Below are positions 8,697 through 17,908 of a DNA stretch of 64,000 nucleotides, piece after piece. Each line of letters starts with the position of its first letter. The first letter of the stretch is position 1. The stretch comes from Fodinibius salsisoli (lineage in GTDB: Bacteria; Bacteroidota; Rhodothermia; Balneolales; Balneolaceae), in contig NZ_JAGGJA010000006.1 in the NCBI RefSeq assembly GCF_026229185.1, positions 186,001 to 250,000 of the forward strand, written 5' to 3'. Under the pieces are notes generated by a model. The model was not told the origin of the DNA, did no database searches, and was given only the letters and a program-made list of their open reading frames with translations. A program made the position numbers and the translations under genes.

Positions 8697-8772
8697 GCTC
8701 CGAGGGAGTTATACTCCCGATCTTCGGTAGCGTTTTTTAACTCATAGAACGGGAGTGCAACTCCCTTCGAGC
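8697..8772. repeat. Large inverted repeat made of two GGGAGT hairpins
   Basis: The left arm (8697-8719) and right arm (8750-8772) are reverse complements with about four mismatches over 23 nt. Each arm is itself a small palindrome: GGGAGT-TAT-ACTCCC and GGGAGT-GCA-ACTCCC. This arrangement of paired hairpins recalls BIME/REP units. Confidence 0.75.
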
Positions 8773-8857
8773 CCGGAAAACGGTCCAAAAGGGAACAAAG
8801 CTCACACCATCAAATGGATAGTTCCCCCCGGGATGGGCTGGCACCTCATCTCTACTG

Positions 8858-11638
8858 CTAATGCGCCTCTAACCAGTTATCAGCCAGTCCCATTTCCACT
8901 TCGAGCGGAACCGCCAGCTCATAGGCTGTTTCCATCAGTTCCTTCAACCTTTCAGGCACCTCATCAGCCTCCTCATCCGGAATACTGAAAATAAGTTCAT
9001 CATGAACCTGCAGTAGCATCCGCGTGCCGAGTGATTCTTCTTCGATATATCGCTGGATGTCAATCATCGCTTTTTTGATGATATCAGCAGCTGTTCCCTG
9101 GATGGGCATATTAATAGCCGTTCGCTCGGCGAAGGCCCGCACATTCCAATTACCGGAATTGATTTGTGGAATATACCGGCGGCGCCCCATCAGGGTTTTA
9201 ACATATCCATTTTCTTTGGCAAAGGCTTTGGTATCATTAATGTAATCCTGAATGGCCGGGAAGCGCTCGAAGTACTGATCGATCATCTCTTTCCCTTCAT
9301 TATTGCTGACCCCCAACCGGTTGGCCAACCCATAGGCACTCACACCATAGGGTATGCCGAAGTTGACCTCTTTGGCTTTGCGGCGCTGGTTGCCCGTCAC
9401 ATCATCCAGGGAATCCAGATCAAAAATCTCTTTGGCCGTTCGTGCGTGGATATCTTCTCCACCCTTGAAGGCCTGGATCATATTTTCGTCCTCAGCCATG
9501 GATGCGATAACTCGCAGCTCTACCTGAGAGTAGTCGGCCGACAACAGCTGATGTCCTTCCTCCGCTATAAAGGCTTTGCGGATTTCCCGCCCTCGCTCAG
9601 TTCGAATAGGGATATTTTGCAGGTTGGGATTGGATGAGGAGAGCCGTCCTGTTGCAGCGACGCTCTGGTTGAAATCGGTATGGATACGCCCGGTCTCCTC
9701 ATTGATAAGCTTTGGCAGTGCATCCACATAAGTAGATTTAAGTTTACTAAGCGCCCGATATTCCAGGATGAGTTCAGGCATCTCATAATCAGCAGCCAAC
9801 TTTTTAAGTACTGATTCGGCCGTAGAATATTGACCCGTTTTGGTCTTTTTACCGGCAGGCAGCCCCATCTTGTCAAACATGATCTCGCCCAGCTGTTTGG
9901 GTGAATTCAGGTTAAACTCTGTTCCCGCCTTTTCATAGACCTTTTCTTGGAGAGCCCGTAAATCATCACCCAGAGTAGCTGAAAACTCTTCCAGCATAGC
10001 GCGATCTACCAGTACCCCTTCCATCTCCATCTTGGCCAGCACTTCCATCAGTGGAAATTCCAGCGTCTCAGCAATCTCCTGTAGTTCATCCTCTTCAAGT
10101 TCATCGATCAGTACTTCATAAAGCCGGAGCGTGATGTCGGCATCTTCACAGGCATATACGGTTATCTTTTCCGGGGGAATTTCATCCATAGTTTTCTTCT
10201 TACGCCCGGAACCAATCAGCTCTTCGATAGGAACGGGCTCGTATTTCAGATACTTCTGTGCCATCGTATCCATCTTCAGCTTCTGGTCAGCATCGATCAG
10301 GTAACCTGCAATCATGGTATCAAAAGCCGGTCCCTCAATCTCAAGACCTGCCCGTTGCAGCATCATGTAATCGAACTTGTAGTTGTGGGCAATCTTCAGG
10401 CTTTGCTCTTCAGCAAACAGTGGTTGAAGGGTTTTGATAGCCTTATCCTCGGCCATGCCTCCATCCACATTCACCGGTATGTAGTAGGCTTCTTCTACCA
10501 TAGTCGATAAAGAGATACCAACCAATCGATTTTCCATCGGGTCCACTCCGTCAGTCTCCGTATCGAAACAGAGGGTCTCAGAGTCCTTTAGCTTTTCAAC
10601 TAAAGTTGCCAGAGACTCTGCTTCATTAACCAGTTCATACGTTACAGTTTCCTCCTCATAGGACTGTAGCTCGTTCTCTTCAACCGGCTCCTCACCTTCC
10701 CCAAACAGGTCGCCCTGGTTCTTATTCGACTTTTGCGTCTTCTTTTTTGACGAACGCGTAATTTCTTCGCCCAGGTATTTCTTCGTCAATGTGCGAAATT
10801 CCATGCGCTTAAAGAACGAACCGAGTTCTTCATTTTTGGCGCCTTCCCAGTCCAGTTCTTCCCACTTTTCGGTCCCCGGCACATCGGTTTTGATGGTGAC
10901 CATCTCTTTCGCATGCAGGGCCTCCTCTTCATATTTTTGTAAGCCCTCGCGGTGACGTTTGGAAGACATGTTGGGGGCATCCTCAATCGCAGCCTCCAAG
11001 GTTCCATATTTATTAATAAGTTTGGGGGCTCCTTTCTTGCCAATGCCCTTAACACCCGGTATGTTATCCGAGGTGTCGCCCAAAATGGCCAGTACATCGA
11101 TTACTTTCTCCGGATAGACCCCGAAATAATCCTTTACCCCTTCCCGGTCGATGAGGTTAAACCCACCATTTTGATTATCCGGCTTATACATCATAATGTG
11201 ATCGTGCACCAGCTGCATAAAATCTTTATCCGGGGTCACCATATAGACATCAACATCCTCGGCGTTGGCATCACTGGCAATGGTACCAATCAGATCATCT
11301 GCCTCAAAACGATCTTTTTCAATATTCTTTATTCCATAGCCCTTGATCATCTCCTTGATGAGTGGAATCCCTACCGTCAATTCTTCGGGCTGCGGAGGAC
11401 GGTTGGCCTTATATTCTTCATCCATTTCGTGGCGGAACGTAGGTACATTCGTATCCCAGGCGACGGCAATGTGGGTGGGTTTATGTTCATCCAGCAGCTT
11501 TTCGAGCGTATTGGCAAAACCCAAAATCGGCCCCGTGGGAATCCCCTCGGAGTTTTTTAAATTACTTCGGATGAAGGCGTAGTGCGAGCGATAGGCTAAC
11601 GCCATACCGTCTAACAAAAAAAGGAGGCTTTTAGACAT
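8858..11638 (-). CDS. polA: DNA polymerase I
   Basis: This 926-aa enzyme acts in Okazaki fragment maturation and excision repair. The three domains are in order: an N-terminal 5'-3' flap nuclease (about 1-300, starting LLFLLDGMALAYRSHYAF, with the helix-hairpin-helix GVKGIGKKGAPKL), a 3'-5' exonuclease (DTETDG with D359 and E361, YACED later) and the polymerase domain. Polymerase motif A is DYSQVELR with D702, motif B is RRKAKEVNFGIPYG, and motif C is VHDEL with H879-D880-E881. The proofreading residues are intact, unlike in Taq polymerase. A charged low-complexity linker near 300-330 joins the nuclease to the rest. It is a single gene with a short leader. Confidence 0.98.
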   Translation of the reverse strand: MSKSLLFLLDGMALAYRSHYAFIRSNLKNSEGIPTGPILGFANTLEKLLDEHKPTHIAVAWDTNVPTFRHEMDEEYKANRPPQPEELTVGIPLIKEMIKGYGIKNIEKDRFEADDLIGTIASDANAEDVDVYMVTPDKDFMQLVHDHIMMYKPDNQNGGFNLIDREGVKDYFGVYPEKVIDVLAILGDTSDNIPGVKGIGKKGAPKLINKYGTLEAAIEDAPNMSSKRHREGLQKYEEEALHAKEMVTIKTDVPGTEKWEELDWEGAKNEELGSFFKRMEFRTLTKKYLGEEITRSSKKKTQKSNKNQGDLFGEGEEPVEENELQSYEEETVTYELVNEAESLATLVEKLKDSETLCFDTETDGVDPMENRLVGISLSTMVEEAYYIPVNVDGGMAEDKAIKTLQPLFAEEQSLKIAHNYKFDYMMLQRAGLEIEGPAFDTMIAGYLIDADQKLKMDTMAQKYLKYEPVPIEELIGSGRKKKTMDEIPPEKITVYACEDADITLRLYEVLIDELEEDELQEIAETLEFPLMEVLAKMEMEGVLVDRAMLEEFSATLGDDLRALQEKVYEKAGTEFNLNSPKQLGEIMFDKMGLPAGKKTKTGQYSTAESVLKKLAADYEMPELILEYRALSKLKSTYVDALPKLINEETGRIHTDFNQSVAATGRLSSSNPNLQNIPIRTERGREIRKAFIAEEGHQLLSADYSQVELRVIASMAEDENMIQAFKGGEDIHARTAKEIFDLDSLDDVTGNQRRKAKEVNFGIPYGVSAYGLANRLGVSNNEGKEMIDQYFERFPAIQDYINDTKAFAKENGYVKTLMGRRRYIPQINSGNWNVRAFAERTAINMPIQGTAADIIKKAMIDIQRYIEEESLGTRMLLQVHDELIFSIPDEEADEVPERLKELMETAYELAVPLEVEMGLADNWLEAH

Positions 11639-11789
11639 TCTTTATCTTATTATTAACTTCTGTTTTAAATCTAATTTCGTTGCAGTAGCAATATAACTGA
11701 CCATCGATTGGCCAATTACAGGAAAGGTAAAACTTTTTAGTTTTGTTTTCGAATAAGGATATTGATATCAATTAATAACCATTTTTTAC

Positions 11790-12938
11790 ATGGGTTTAAA
11801 GAACGAAGCTCAATCGGCATTTCAAAATACAAAATCGGTTTATAAGGAGTATATTTCCGGCATGACCCGGGAACGTATTGGCAAAGAATTCTACAAAGAT
11901 ACCGATCGGCTTAAGCAGTTATATGAGGAAGCCATTGGGGAAGAGCTTCAACAAAAAGAAAGCGAAGAGATCCCCGGACATCTTAAGTTTTTGCGTCTTT
12001 TTTCTGCTCTAACCCAGCGTTTAAATCCAACACGGCGGCTGCTATTCGGATTATCTATCATTGCTTTTTTATTCTACTACTTGTTCCAATTTCTACAGAT
12101 AACCGGCTATGTGCTGTTTTATGACCTGCTGATTCCGTTTGCCTTTGGATCCATGCTGATGCTGCTGCTGGTAGAATTGTTGGAAAAATCAGATGTGAAG
12201 CGAGAAATTGACCTTGCGCGTGAAATCCAGTTAAGCCTGCTTCCCAACACCCAACAGCGCTGCCACCGCCTTGAGGTTTCCTCTTTTGCCAATACCGCCA
12301 AAGAAGTCGGTGGCGACTATGTTGATATCATAGAAACAGCCCAAGGCACCTATATCATCATTGCTGATGTTTCGGGCAAAGGGTTAACGGCTGCCCTTTA
12401 TATGGTACGGATGCAGGCCCTTGTTCATCTGATCATCGAAAAGAATCAGCCCACACCCAAGGAACTTTTCCTGGAGCTCAATAATTATGTAAAATCTGAT
12501 ATCGCCGATAAAACGTTCGTTACGGCCTGTGCAGCCTTCTTTCCCAAGGATGAAAATCATTTTACCTTTGCGCGCGCCGGGCATAACCCGCCGATCCTGT
12601 TCAATAAAGAACGCGATGCCACTTTTAACCTCCGTTCCGATGGTTTTGCCCTTGGGATGACGTCTTCCCAAAATTTAGAACTCCACCTTCAGGAAAAGAA
12701 ATTTCAGTTTCATCCGGGGGATAGCGTACTCTTTTATACCGACGGACTTACGGAGGCCCGCAATGCAATGGGCGAAGAATATGGCCAGGATCGCCTGGAT
12801 GCCCTTCTCAGTATCTACGGCTCTCTCCATGCCCAAACCATTATACAGAAGGTTCAATCTTCTCTTGAGAATTTTATTGGTCAGGAAAAACCGGCCGATG
12901 ATATTACTTTTACCTGCGTGCATCACGGGGGAGAATGA
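11790..12938 (+). CDS. Membrane-anchored PP2C-type (SpoIIE/RsbU) serine phosphatase
   Basis: This 382-aa protein has a hydrophilic N-terminus and two adjacent membrane segments around residues 80-135. A short linker helix (REIDLAREIQLSLLP, the usual lead into RsbU-type domains) precedes the SpoIIE phosphatase domain, about 150-378. Metal-binding PP2C motifs are visible: GGDYVD, ADVSGKGLTAALYM, FYTDGLTEARN and the final DDITFTCV. Such proteins dephosphorylate anti-sigma-factor antagonists in partner-switching pathways. No STAS antagonist or RsbW-type kinase gene is adjacent, so partners must lie elsewhere. It is flanked by convergent tkt and divergent polA and is probably monocistronic. Confidence 0.92.
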   Translation: MGLKNEAQSAFQNTKSVYKEYISGMTRERIGKEFYKDTDRLKQLYEEAIGEELQQKESEEIPGHLKFLRLFSALTQRLNPTRRLLFGLSIIAFLFYYLFQFLQITGYVLFYDLLIPFAFGSMLMLLLVELLEKSDVKREIDLAREIQLSLLPNTQQRCHRLEVSSFANTAKEVGGDYVDIIETAQGTYIIIADVSGKGLTAALYMVRMQALVHLIIEKNQPTPKELFLELNNYVKSDIADKTFVTACAAFFPKDENHFTFARAGHNPPILFNKERDATFNLRSDGFALGMTSSQNLELHLQEKKFQFHPGDSVLFYTDGLTEARNAMGEEYGQDRLDALLSIYGSLHAQTIIQKVQSSLENFIGQEKPADDITFTCVHHGGE

Positions 12939-13023
12939 CTCTTTTTCTTATGCATCCGATATTATTGGATGCCCGGCCCTGTTGTACATTTGAGAACTAT
13001 TGGGCCTGGCATTAAATAGCGTT

Positions 13024-13066
13024 AAAAATAAAAATGGCACAAACGCAACAAACGCTTGTGCCATTT
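13024..13066 (-). terminator. Terminator of tkt (hairpin also faces the phosphatase gene)
   Basis: AAATGGCACAA (13032-13042) pairs with TTGTGCCATTT (13056-13066). Read on the minus strand, the stem is followed by TTTTTATTTTTAA, a good T tract, so it serves the leftward tkt transcript. Confidence 0.88.
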
Positions 13067-13090
13067 CGAATATAATAGGGACTTAAGATA

Positions 13091-15106
13091 CTATCCTACC
13101 AATTGTTCGGCTTCTTTAACGATACGATCAACGGTAAGGTCATATTTTTCAAAGATTTTTTTGTATGGAGCTGAAGCGCCAAATCGATCCACACCGATAG
13201 CCACTCCTGCATCCCCGACCCACTCTTTCCAGCCAAAGGTAGCTGCCGCTTCAACAGAAACGCGTGCTGTTACTTCTTTGGGCAGTACTTTTTGCTTGTA
13301 GGCCTCATCCTGCGCTCTAAAGAGCTCCCAAGAAGGCATACTGACAACACGAGCGTCTATTCCTTGTTCACTAAGTTCACGTTTAGCTTTCATCGCAAGA
13401 TGTACTTCAGAGCCTGTTCCAAGTAAAATAGCATCGGGCTGCTCTTTATCCGAGTCAGCTAATATATACGCTCCTTTTGATGTGTTGGAGGCTGCATTTT
13501 CTTCATTCCGTTCAAACGTCGGCACGCTCTGACGAGTTAATGCCAATAAGGCCGGGCCATCCGTATATTCAACAGCTGCTTTCCAGGCCCAAGCTACTTC
13601 GTTGGCATCGGCCGGACGCAGTACGAGGGCATTTGGCATGGCGCGCAGCGATGCTAAGTGCTCAATCGGTTGATGGGTAGGTCCATCGCCCCCTAATCCA
13701 ATGCTATCGTGTGTAAAGACAAATATGGATGGAATATGAGACAGCGCAGCAATACGGATAGCCGGGCGACAGTAATCAGAAAAAATCAAGAAGGTTCCGC
13801 CAAAAGGAATCACCCCTTTGTGCAAAGCCATACCATTGAGAGCGGCTCCCATTGCATGCTCACGTACACCAAAGTGGATATTTCTTCCGGCATAATTACT
13901 TTCTCCAAAGATGCCCTTATCATCCATCCAGGTTTTATTACTGCCCGTAAGGTCGGCTGAACCGCCAACCAGCTGTGGAATGTGGTCTGCTAAGGTCTTT
14001 AAGACTGAGCCAGAAGATGCACGTGTGGCCAATCCTTCTTTATCGGACTCAAATTCCGGTAATAGCGAATCGAAATCCGCTGGCAACTGTCGTTCTACCG
14101 AAGACGTAAATTGAGCAGCCTCATCTTCAAATGCTTCCTGATATTCCTCAAAAAGAGTTTCCCATTTTTGATGTGCTGCTGCTCCATCGTCTTTTGCTTT
14201 CCGGAAATGGGCTAAGGCTTCTTCCGGAATGTGGAATTTCTCTTCATACTCCCATCCTAGGTTTTCCTTGGTCTTCAGGATCTCCTCTTCGCCAAGTGCG
14301 GCACCGTGAGAGGCAGAAGTGTCCTGCTTATTCGGACTTCCATATCCAATATGCGTCCTACAAATAACCAATGAGGGCTTGTCCTCAACCGACTGGGCCT
14401 CCTTAATAGCTTCTTCTACGGCTTGCTGATCGTGTCCATCAACTTTTATCGTATGCCATTGATTTGCTTTGAACCGCTGTTCTACATCTTCAGTAAAGGC
14501 TATATCGGTGCTTCCATCAATAGAAATACCATTGTCATCATACAAGTAAATAAGTTTACCCAGTTTCATATGGCCCGCCATAGAAGCAGCTTCCTGCGAT
14601 ATTCCTTCCATCAAATCGCCATCACTGACAATGCCATAGGTATAATGATCGGTAATGGAATAACGCTCTTTATTAAACTTAGCTGCCAGATGGGCCTCGG
14701 CCATTGCCATACCAACACCGGTGGCAAAGCCTTGTCCCAGTGGACCCGTTGTTGTTTCCACACCTGGTGTTAGATGAACTTCTGGGTGACCCGGAGTTAA
14801 ACTATCAAGCTGGCGAAGGTTCTTTAATTCTTCCAGCGGAAGATCATAGCCTGTAAGATGAAGTAAGCTATATAGTAAAATAGAACCATGCCCTGCCGAC
14901 AAGATAAATCGATCACGGTTATACCAATCAGGATTATCAGGATCGTGTTTCAAAAATTTTGTCCATAGAACATATGCAGCATCGGCCATTCCCATCGGCA
15001 TGCCCGGATGGCCCGAGCCAGCCCGTTGAACGGCATCCATTGATAATGTTCGGATAGTGTTAGCACAAAGCTCATCAAGAGCACTTACAGTAGTAGTAGG
15101 ACTCAT
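13091..15106 (-). CDS. tkt: Transketolase
   Basis: This 671-aa thiamine-diphosphate enzyme of the pentose phosphate and Calvin-type carbon rearrangements matches the full family length. The N-terminal half carries the ThDP motif beginning GDGDLMEGISQEA and ending in DDN (YLYDDNGISIDG), plus the HGS substrate motif. The middle domain shows the catalytic glutamate in GVREHAMGAALNGMA, and the binding stretch THDSIGLGGDGPTHQPIEHL follows. It is transcribed leftward with its own terminator. The upstream 164 bp contains the terminator of the next gene, so tkt needs its own promoter. Confidence 0.97.
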   Translation of the reverse strand: MSPTTTVSALDELCANTIRTLSMDAVQRAGSGHPGMPMGMADAAYVLWTKFLKHDPDNPDWYNRDRFILSAGHGSILLYSLLHLTGYDLPLEELKNLRQLDSLTPGHPEVHLTPGVETTTGPLGQGFATGVGMAMAEAHLAAKFNKERYSITDHYTYGIVSDGDLMEGISQEAASMAGHMKLGKLIYLYDDNGISIDGSTDIAFTEDVEQRFKANQWHTIKVDGHDQQAVEEAIKEAQSVEDKPSLVICRTHIGYGSPNKQDTSASHGAALGEEEILKTKENLGWEYEEKFHIPEEALAHFRKAKDDGAAAHQKWETLFEEYQEAFEDEAAQFTSSVERQLPADFDSLLPEFESDKEGLATRASSGSVLKTLADHIPQLVGGSADLTGSNKTWMDDKGIFGESNYAGRNIHFGVREHAMGAALNGMALHKGVIPFGGTFLIFSDYCRPAIRIAALSHIPSIFVFTHDSIGLGGDGPTHQPIEHLASLRAMPNALVLRPADANEVAWAWKAAVEYTDGPALLALTRQSVPTFERNEENAASNTSKGAYILADSDKEQPDAILLGTGSEVHLAMKAKRELSEQGIDARVVSMPSWELFRAQDEAYKQKVLPKEVTARVSVEAAATFGWKEWVGDAGVAIGVDRFGASAPYKKIFEKYDLTVDRIVKEAEQLVG

Positions 15107-15217
15107 TGGTTGTTGGTACCCAAGGGTATTTTGGAGGTTAAAATCAGATTTTGAAACAGAAAATAGCCAAAGCTAAGCTTACATAAAAGAGAAATCGAGA
15201 CCTTATCCTATCCCATA

Positions 15218-15249
15218 AAAAAAGGCCTCCGAAATCGGAAGCCTTTTGA
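15218..15249 (-). terminator. Terminator of the TPR protein gene
   Basis: AAAAGGCCTCCGA (15220-15232) pairs with TCGGAAGCCTTTT (15235-15247) with one mismatch. On the minus strand the stem runs into seven T residues. Confidence 0.9.
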
Positions 15250-15270
15250 AAAATCTAAAATGGCATTGAG

Positions 15271-16284
15271 TTATGAACCACACTTCAGTTCATATTCCAT
15301 TTTATGTTCAGCTGACGATTTAAACGTTCCATAAGCTGCATTCGTAAAAGCATCACATGCATCCGAGGACTGGCCTAAACCTTGGTAGGCTGTGCCTAAA
15401 GCAAAATAAGTCTTAGCTTTATCAGTACGTCCTCCATTACTTAATTCAAGTGCTTTATTCGCTGCACTAACGGCTTGTTGCCAATTTTGCTGACCGTTAT
15501 AGGCCTCTGCAAGGCGAAAGTAAGCATCAGAAGAAGCATCATCATACTCCAAGGCACGATTCAGCAAAGTAATAGCTTCGCTGTAACTATTGTTCTGATT
15601 GGCTTGAGAACCGCGGTAAACCAGCTCGTCGGCGGCAGCAGATTGCGCCCGTGCTACAATCTGGTTGTTATTATTCTGTGTCCCAAGCTCGATTGCTTTA
15701 TCAAAGAAGCCAAGTGCATCGTCCAGGCTTCCACTGTCCATCTTTTTGGTGATAATCCCTTTCTGATAATATGCTTTGGCATAGTTAGGATTATCTTCAA
15801 TTACCTGGTCCAGGGTAGCCAGAGCCTGGTCAAAACTTTGCTGCTGGTATTGCAGTAATGATTTGGTGTAGGTAAGCTGCGTAAGGATATTCGGTACTTT
15901 ATCAGCAATCTGAGAATTTCCGTACTCATCAGCTACTTCACCTGCTTCACCAAAGGCATCAATAGTAGCTTCCAGACTACTCATCGACTTTGCACTTTGG
16001 AAATTACGGTATTCTTGTTTTGCCATGCTGAAGTAGACGCCGGGTAGCTGACCTTGCGACCGTTCCACTATATCATTCCCTTCTTCACCTAATTCTTCTG
16101 CCTGAGCTATTGCCTGAGTGAACATATTGGCCGCCTGCTCAAACTCGTTAGCCTTCATCAATTCTAACGCTTGATTATAGGTTTTTATGGCCTCACGTTT
16201 ATCCTGTGCCTTAACATTTGTTGTTAAGCCAACGATAAAAAGACCCACTAACAATGTTGTAAGGCTATTTTTAAAAAACTTCAT
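15271..16284 (-). CDS. Secreted tetratricopeptide repeat protein
   Basis: This 337-aa protein has a signal peptide (LLVGLFIVGLTTNVKAQ). Tetratricopeptide repeats fill the mature part: several 34-residue units with the A..Y..G pattern are visible, such as YNQALELMKANEFEQAANMF near the N-terminus and AKAYYQKGIITKKM and AYFRLAEAYNGQQNWQQAV later. TPR proteins are scaffolds for protein-protein contact; the partner is not evident. It probably acts in the periplasm. It has its own terminator and a 227-bp AT-rich leader, so it is likely monocistronic. Confidence 0.88.
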   Translation of the reverse strand: MKFFKNSLTTLLVGLFIVGLTTNVKAQDKREAIKTYNQALELMKANEFEQAANMFTQAIAQAEELGEEGNDIVERSQGQLPGVYFSMAKQEYRNFQSAKSMSSLEATIDAFGEAGEVADEYGNSQIADKVPNILTQLTYTKSLLQYQQQSFDQALATLDQVIEDNPNYAKAYYQKGIITKKMDSGSLDDALGFFDKAIELGTQNNNNQIVARAQSAAADELVYRGSQANQNNSYSEAITLLNRALEYDDASSDAYFRLAEAYNGQQNWQQAVSAANKALELSNGGRTDKAKTYFALGTAYQGLGQSSDACDAFTNAAYGTFKSSAEHKMEYELKCGS

Positions 16285-16511
16285 GGTACGTTCGGTTTTG
16301 ATTGAATGTTAAAAGCAACTAATGTAATGAATTAAACCATTTATTTAAAAGTAAAACTATTCTGTGCCCTTATTTATTGCATTGTTTATTATTTAGGGTG
16401 TTAAGCTATTAATTTCAAACAATCTGTTTGCGGTTAAATAGCCACCTATTTAAATCCATTTAAATGTATTTTGTTTCCATTAAAACAAGCTAAATATGCA
16501 ACAAACTTCAA

Positions 16512-17213
16512 TTAAAAATTTGGTCCCAGTGTATGCTGCTGATAAAACTTGCAGATAATCTCTACGGCCTCTTCAGGATCGTCCGTCAGTTGAAAAAGAT
16601 TCACATCTTCTTCCGAAATTGTCCCATTGTTCACCATTGTTGTTTTAATCCAGTCTACTAAGCCACCCCAGTAGTCGCTTCCTATTAATACAATGGGGAA
16701 AGCCGTAACTTTAGTAGTCTGGATGAGTGTTAAAGCCTCAAAGAATTCATCCATGGTACCAAATCCTCCCGGGAAGACAATAAATCCCTGCGCATATTTT
16801 ACAAACATAACTTTCCGGGCAAAGAAATAATTAAAATTGATCACATAATCTTCATCCACAAAAGAATTTAAGCCCTGTTCATGGGGCAGAGTAATCCCCA
16901 ATCCAACCGATTTTCCCTCCCCTTCCTGGGCACCTTGATTGGCAGCCTCCATAATTCCGGGCCCGCCTCCTGTTATAACTCCAAAGCCCTGTTCTGTTAT
17001 CTTTTTTGCGGTATAACGGGCCATTTCGTAATACTTATCGCCCTCAGTTGTCCGTGCCGAACCAAATATTGACACACAAGGGCCAATTTTAAAGAGCTTG
17101 TCGTACCCCTCCACAAATTCACCCATTATTTTAAAGATACTCCAGACATCACTGTCATGACTTTCATCAAAATTTTTGGGAACCGTTAATTTTTTGTTGT
17201 TCTGCTCATCCAT
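16512..17213 (-). CDS. LOG family protein (TIGR00730-type Rossmann fold)
   Basis: This 233-aa protein carries the LOG signature PGGFGTMDE at residues 148-156 (PGGxGTxxE) and a preceding ITGGGPGIMEAANQGA nucleotide-binding loop. Characterised members are 5'-monophosphate phosphoribohydrolases that release bases from nucleotides, including cytokinin nucleotides. Older annotations as lysine decarboxylase are not supported for this fold. It lies 8 bp downstream of the DUF5683 gene and forms the end of the parA-parB-DUF5683 operon. Whether it has a functional link with chromosome segregation is unknown. Confidence 0.93.
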   Translation of the reverse strand: MDEQNNKKLTVPKNFDESHDSDVWSIFKIMGEFVEGYDKLFKIGPCVSIFGSARTTEGDKYYEMARYTAKKITEQGFGVITGGGPGIMEAANQGAQEGEGKSVGLGITLPHEQGLNSFVDEDYVINFNYFFARKVMFVKYAQGFIVFPGGFGTMDEFFEALTLIQTTKVTAFPIVLIGSDYWGGLVDWIKTTMVNNGTISEEDVNLFQLTDDPEEAVEIICKFYQQHTLGPNF

Positions 17214-17221
17214 AGTCTCTG

Positions 17222-17908
17222 CTATTTTGTAATTAAATCTATTGACAGGGTAAATCCCGGAGTAGCCTGGGCCATCACAGATGGTTTAATGCGTGTTTTC
17301 ATACTTAGGTCCTCTGACACGTCAAAAGAGCGCATATGTGCAAATACATAAGCATCGATAACATTTAGTCCATAAGCCAGGCCTATTCCTATATATACCA
17401 TGTCCCGGCGATTTCGATAAGTGTTCCGAATCGATTTAAGCTCTTGCAGATTGGCACTTTCTGGAATATAGTCTGGAGTAGGACCAAATCTCATATCGTC
17501 ATCAGTTTCACTATTGAGATTATAATAAGCGGCTCGATAATCATGGTATCTTTTGGTCAGATCCATACTATACCAAGCGAGTCCGCCCAGCAGCCCATAA
17601 ACGATAGGTACCTTCCATATTTGACGATTGGTTATCTGCCCCCACCCCGGAATTATCATCGACTTGTACATTACGCTTTTGGGAGAGGGAAATGAATCTG
17701 AAGATGAGTTCTCTACAGAATCTTGGTTTAACTGGAAGGAAGGGTTAAGGAAAACCACATTGTTTTTCTGATGCGCATATCCCCTCTTTTGATGTAACTG
17801 GGCATTGCTCAGCGTTTGGCTATAACTGCATATCGAACATCCCAGAAGCAACATGCCCAGGCTAAGAAAGCTCTTCAAACAACTCCAGCAGGCGGTCCAG
17901 CTCTTCAT
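17222..17908 (-). CDS. DUF5683 envelope protein
   Basis: The chosen start at 17908 gives 228 aa and an N-terminal signal-like segment (LSLGMLLLGCSICSYSQ). The frame is open further up to 17941, but that extension looks unlike a signal sequence. The DUF5683 core is recognisable: PKSVMYKSMIIPGWGQI and a following hydrophobic segment KVPIVYGLLGGLAWYSMDL. The 5' end overlaps the 3' end of parB by 47 bp, which suggests translational coupling. A cysteine in LLGCS could be a lipobox, so it may be a lipoprotein. The function is unknown; the parAB linkage may be only positional. Confidence 0.75.
   Translation of the reverse strand: MKSWTACWSCLKSFLSLGMLLLGCSICSYSQTLSNAQLHQKRGYAHQKNNVVFLNPSFQLNQDSVENSSSDSFPSPKSVMYKSMIIPGWGQITNRQIWKVPIVYGLLGGLAWYSMDLTKRYHDYRAAYYNLNSETDDDMRFGPTPDYIPESANLQELKSIRNTYRNRRDMVYIGIGLAYGLNVIDAYVFAHMRSFDVSEDLSMKTRIKPSVMAQATPGFTLSIDLITK

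Larger units (their letters stand above)
8424..8857. other. Repeat-rich 434-bp convergent gap between the TRIC gene and polA
   Basis: The gap between two converging genes contains no credible coding sequence. From left to right it holds a four-unit tandem repeat of about 22 bp, a REP-like hairpin with a related copy at 26218-26250, and a pair of GGGAGT hairpins forming a larger inverted repeat. No unambiguous terminator with a T run directly after the stem was found; the repeats may serve that role. Confidence 0.7.

Noticed and set aside
8755-8988. A 77-codon open frame on the plus strand
   Set aside because: It runs from the repeat region into the 3' end of polA antisense and shows only low-complexity Pro/Ser sequence.
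10952-11560. A 202-codon open frame on the plus strand
   Set aside because: Antisense of the flap-nuclease domain of polA, without a domain of its own.
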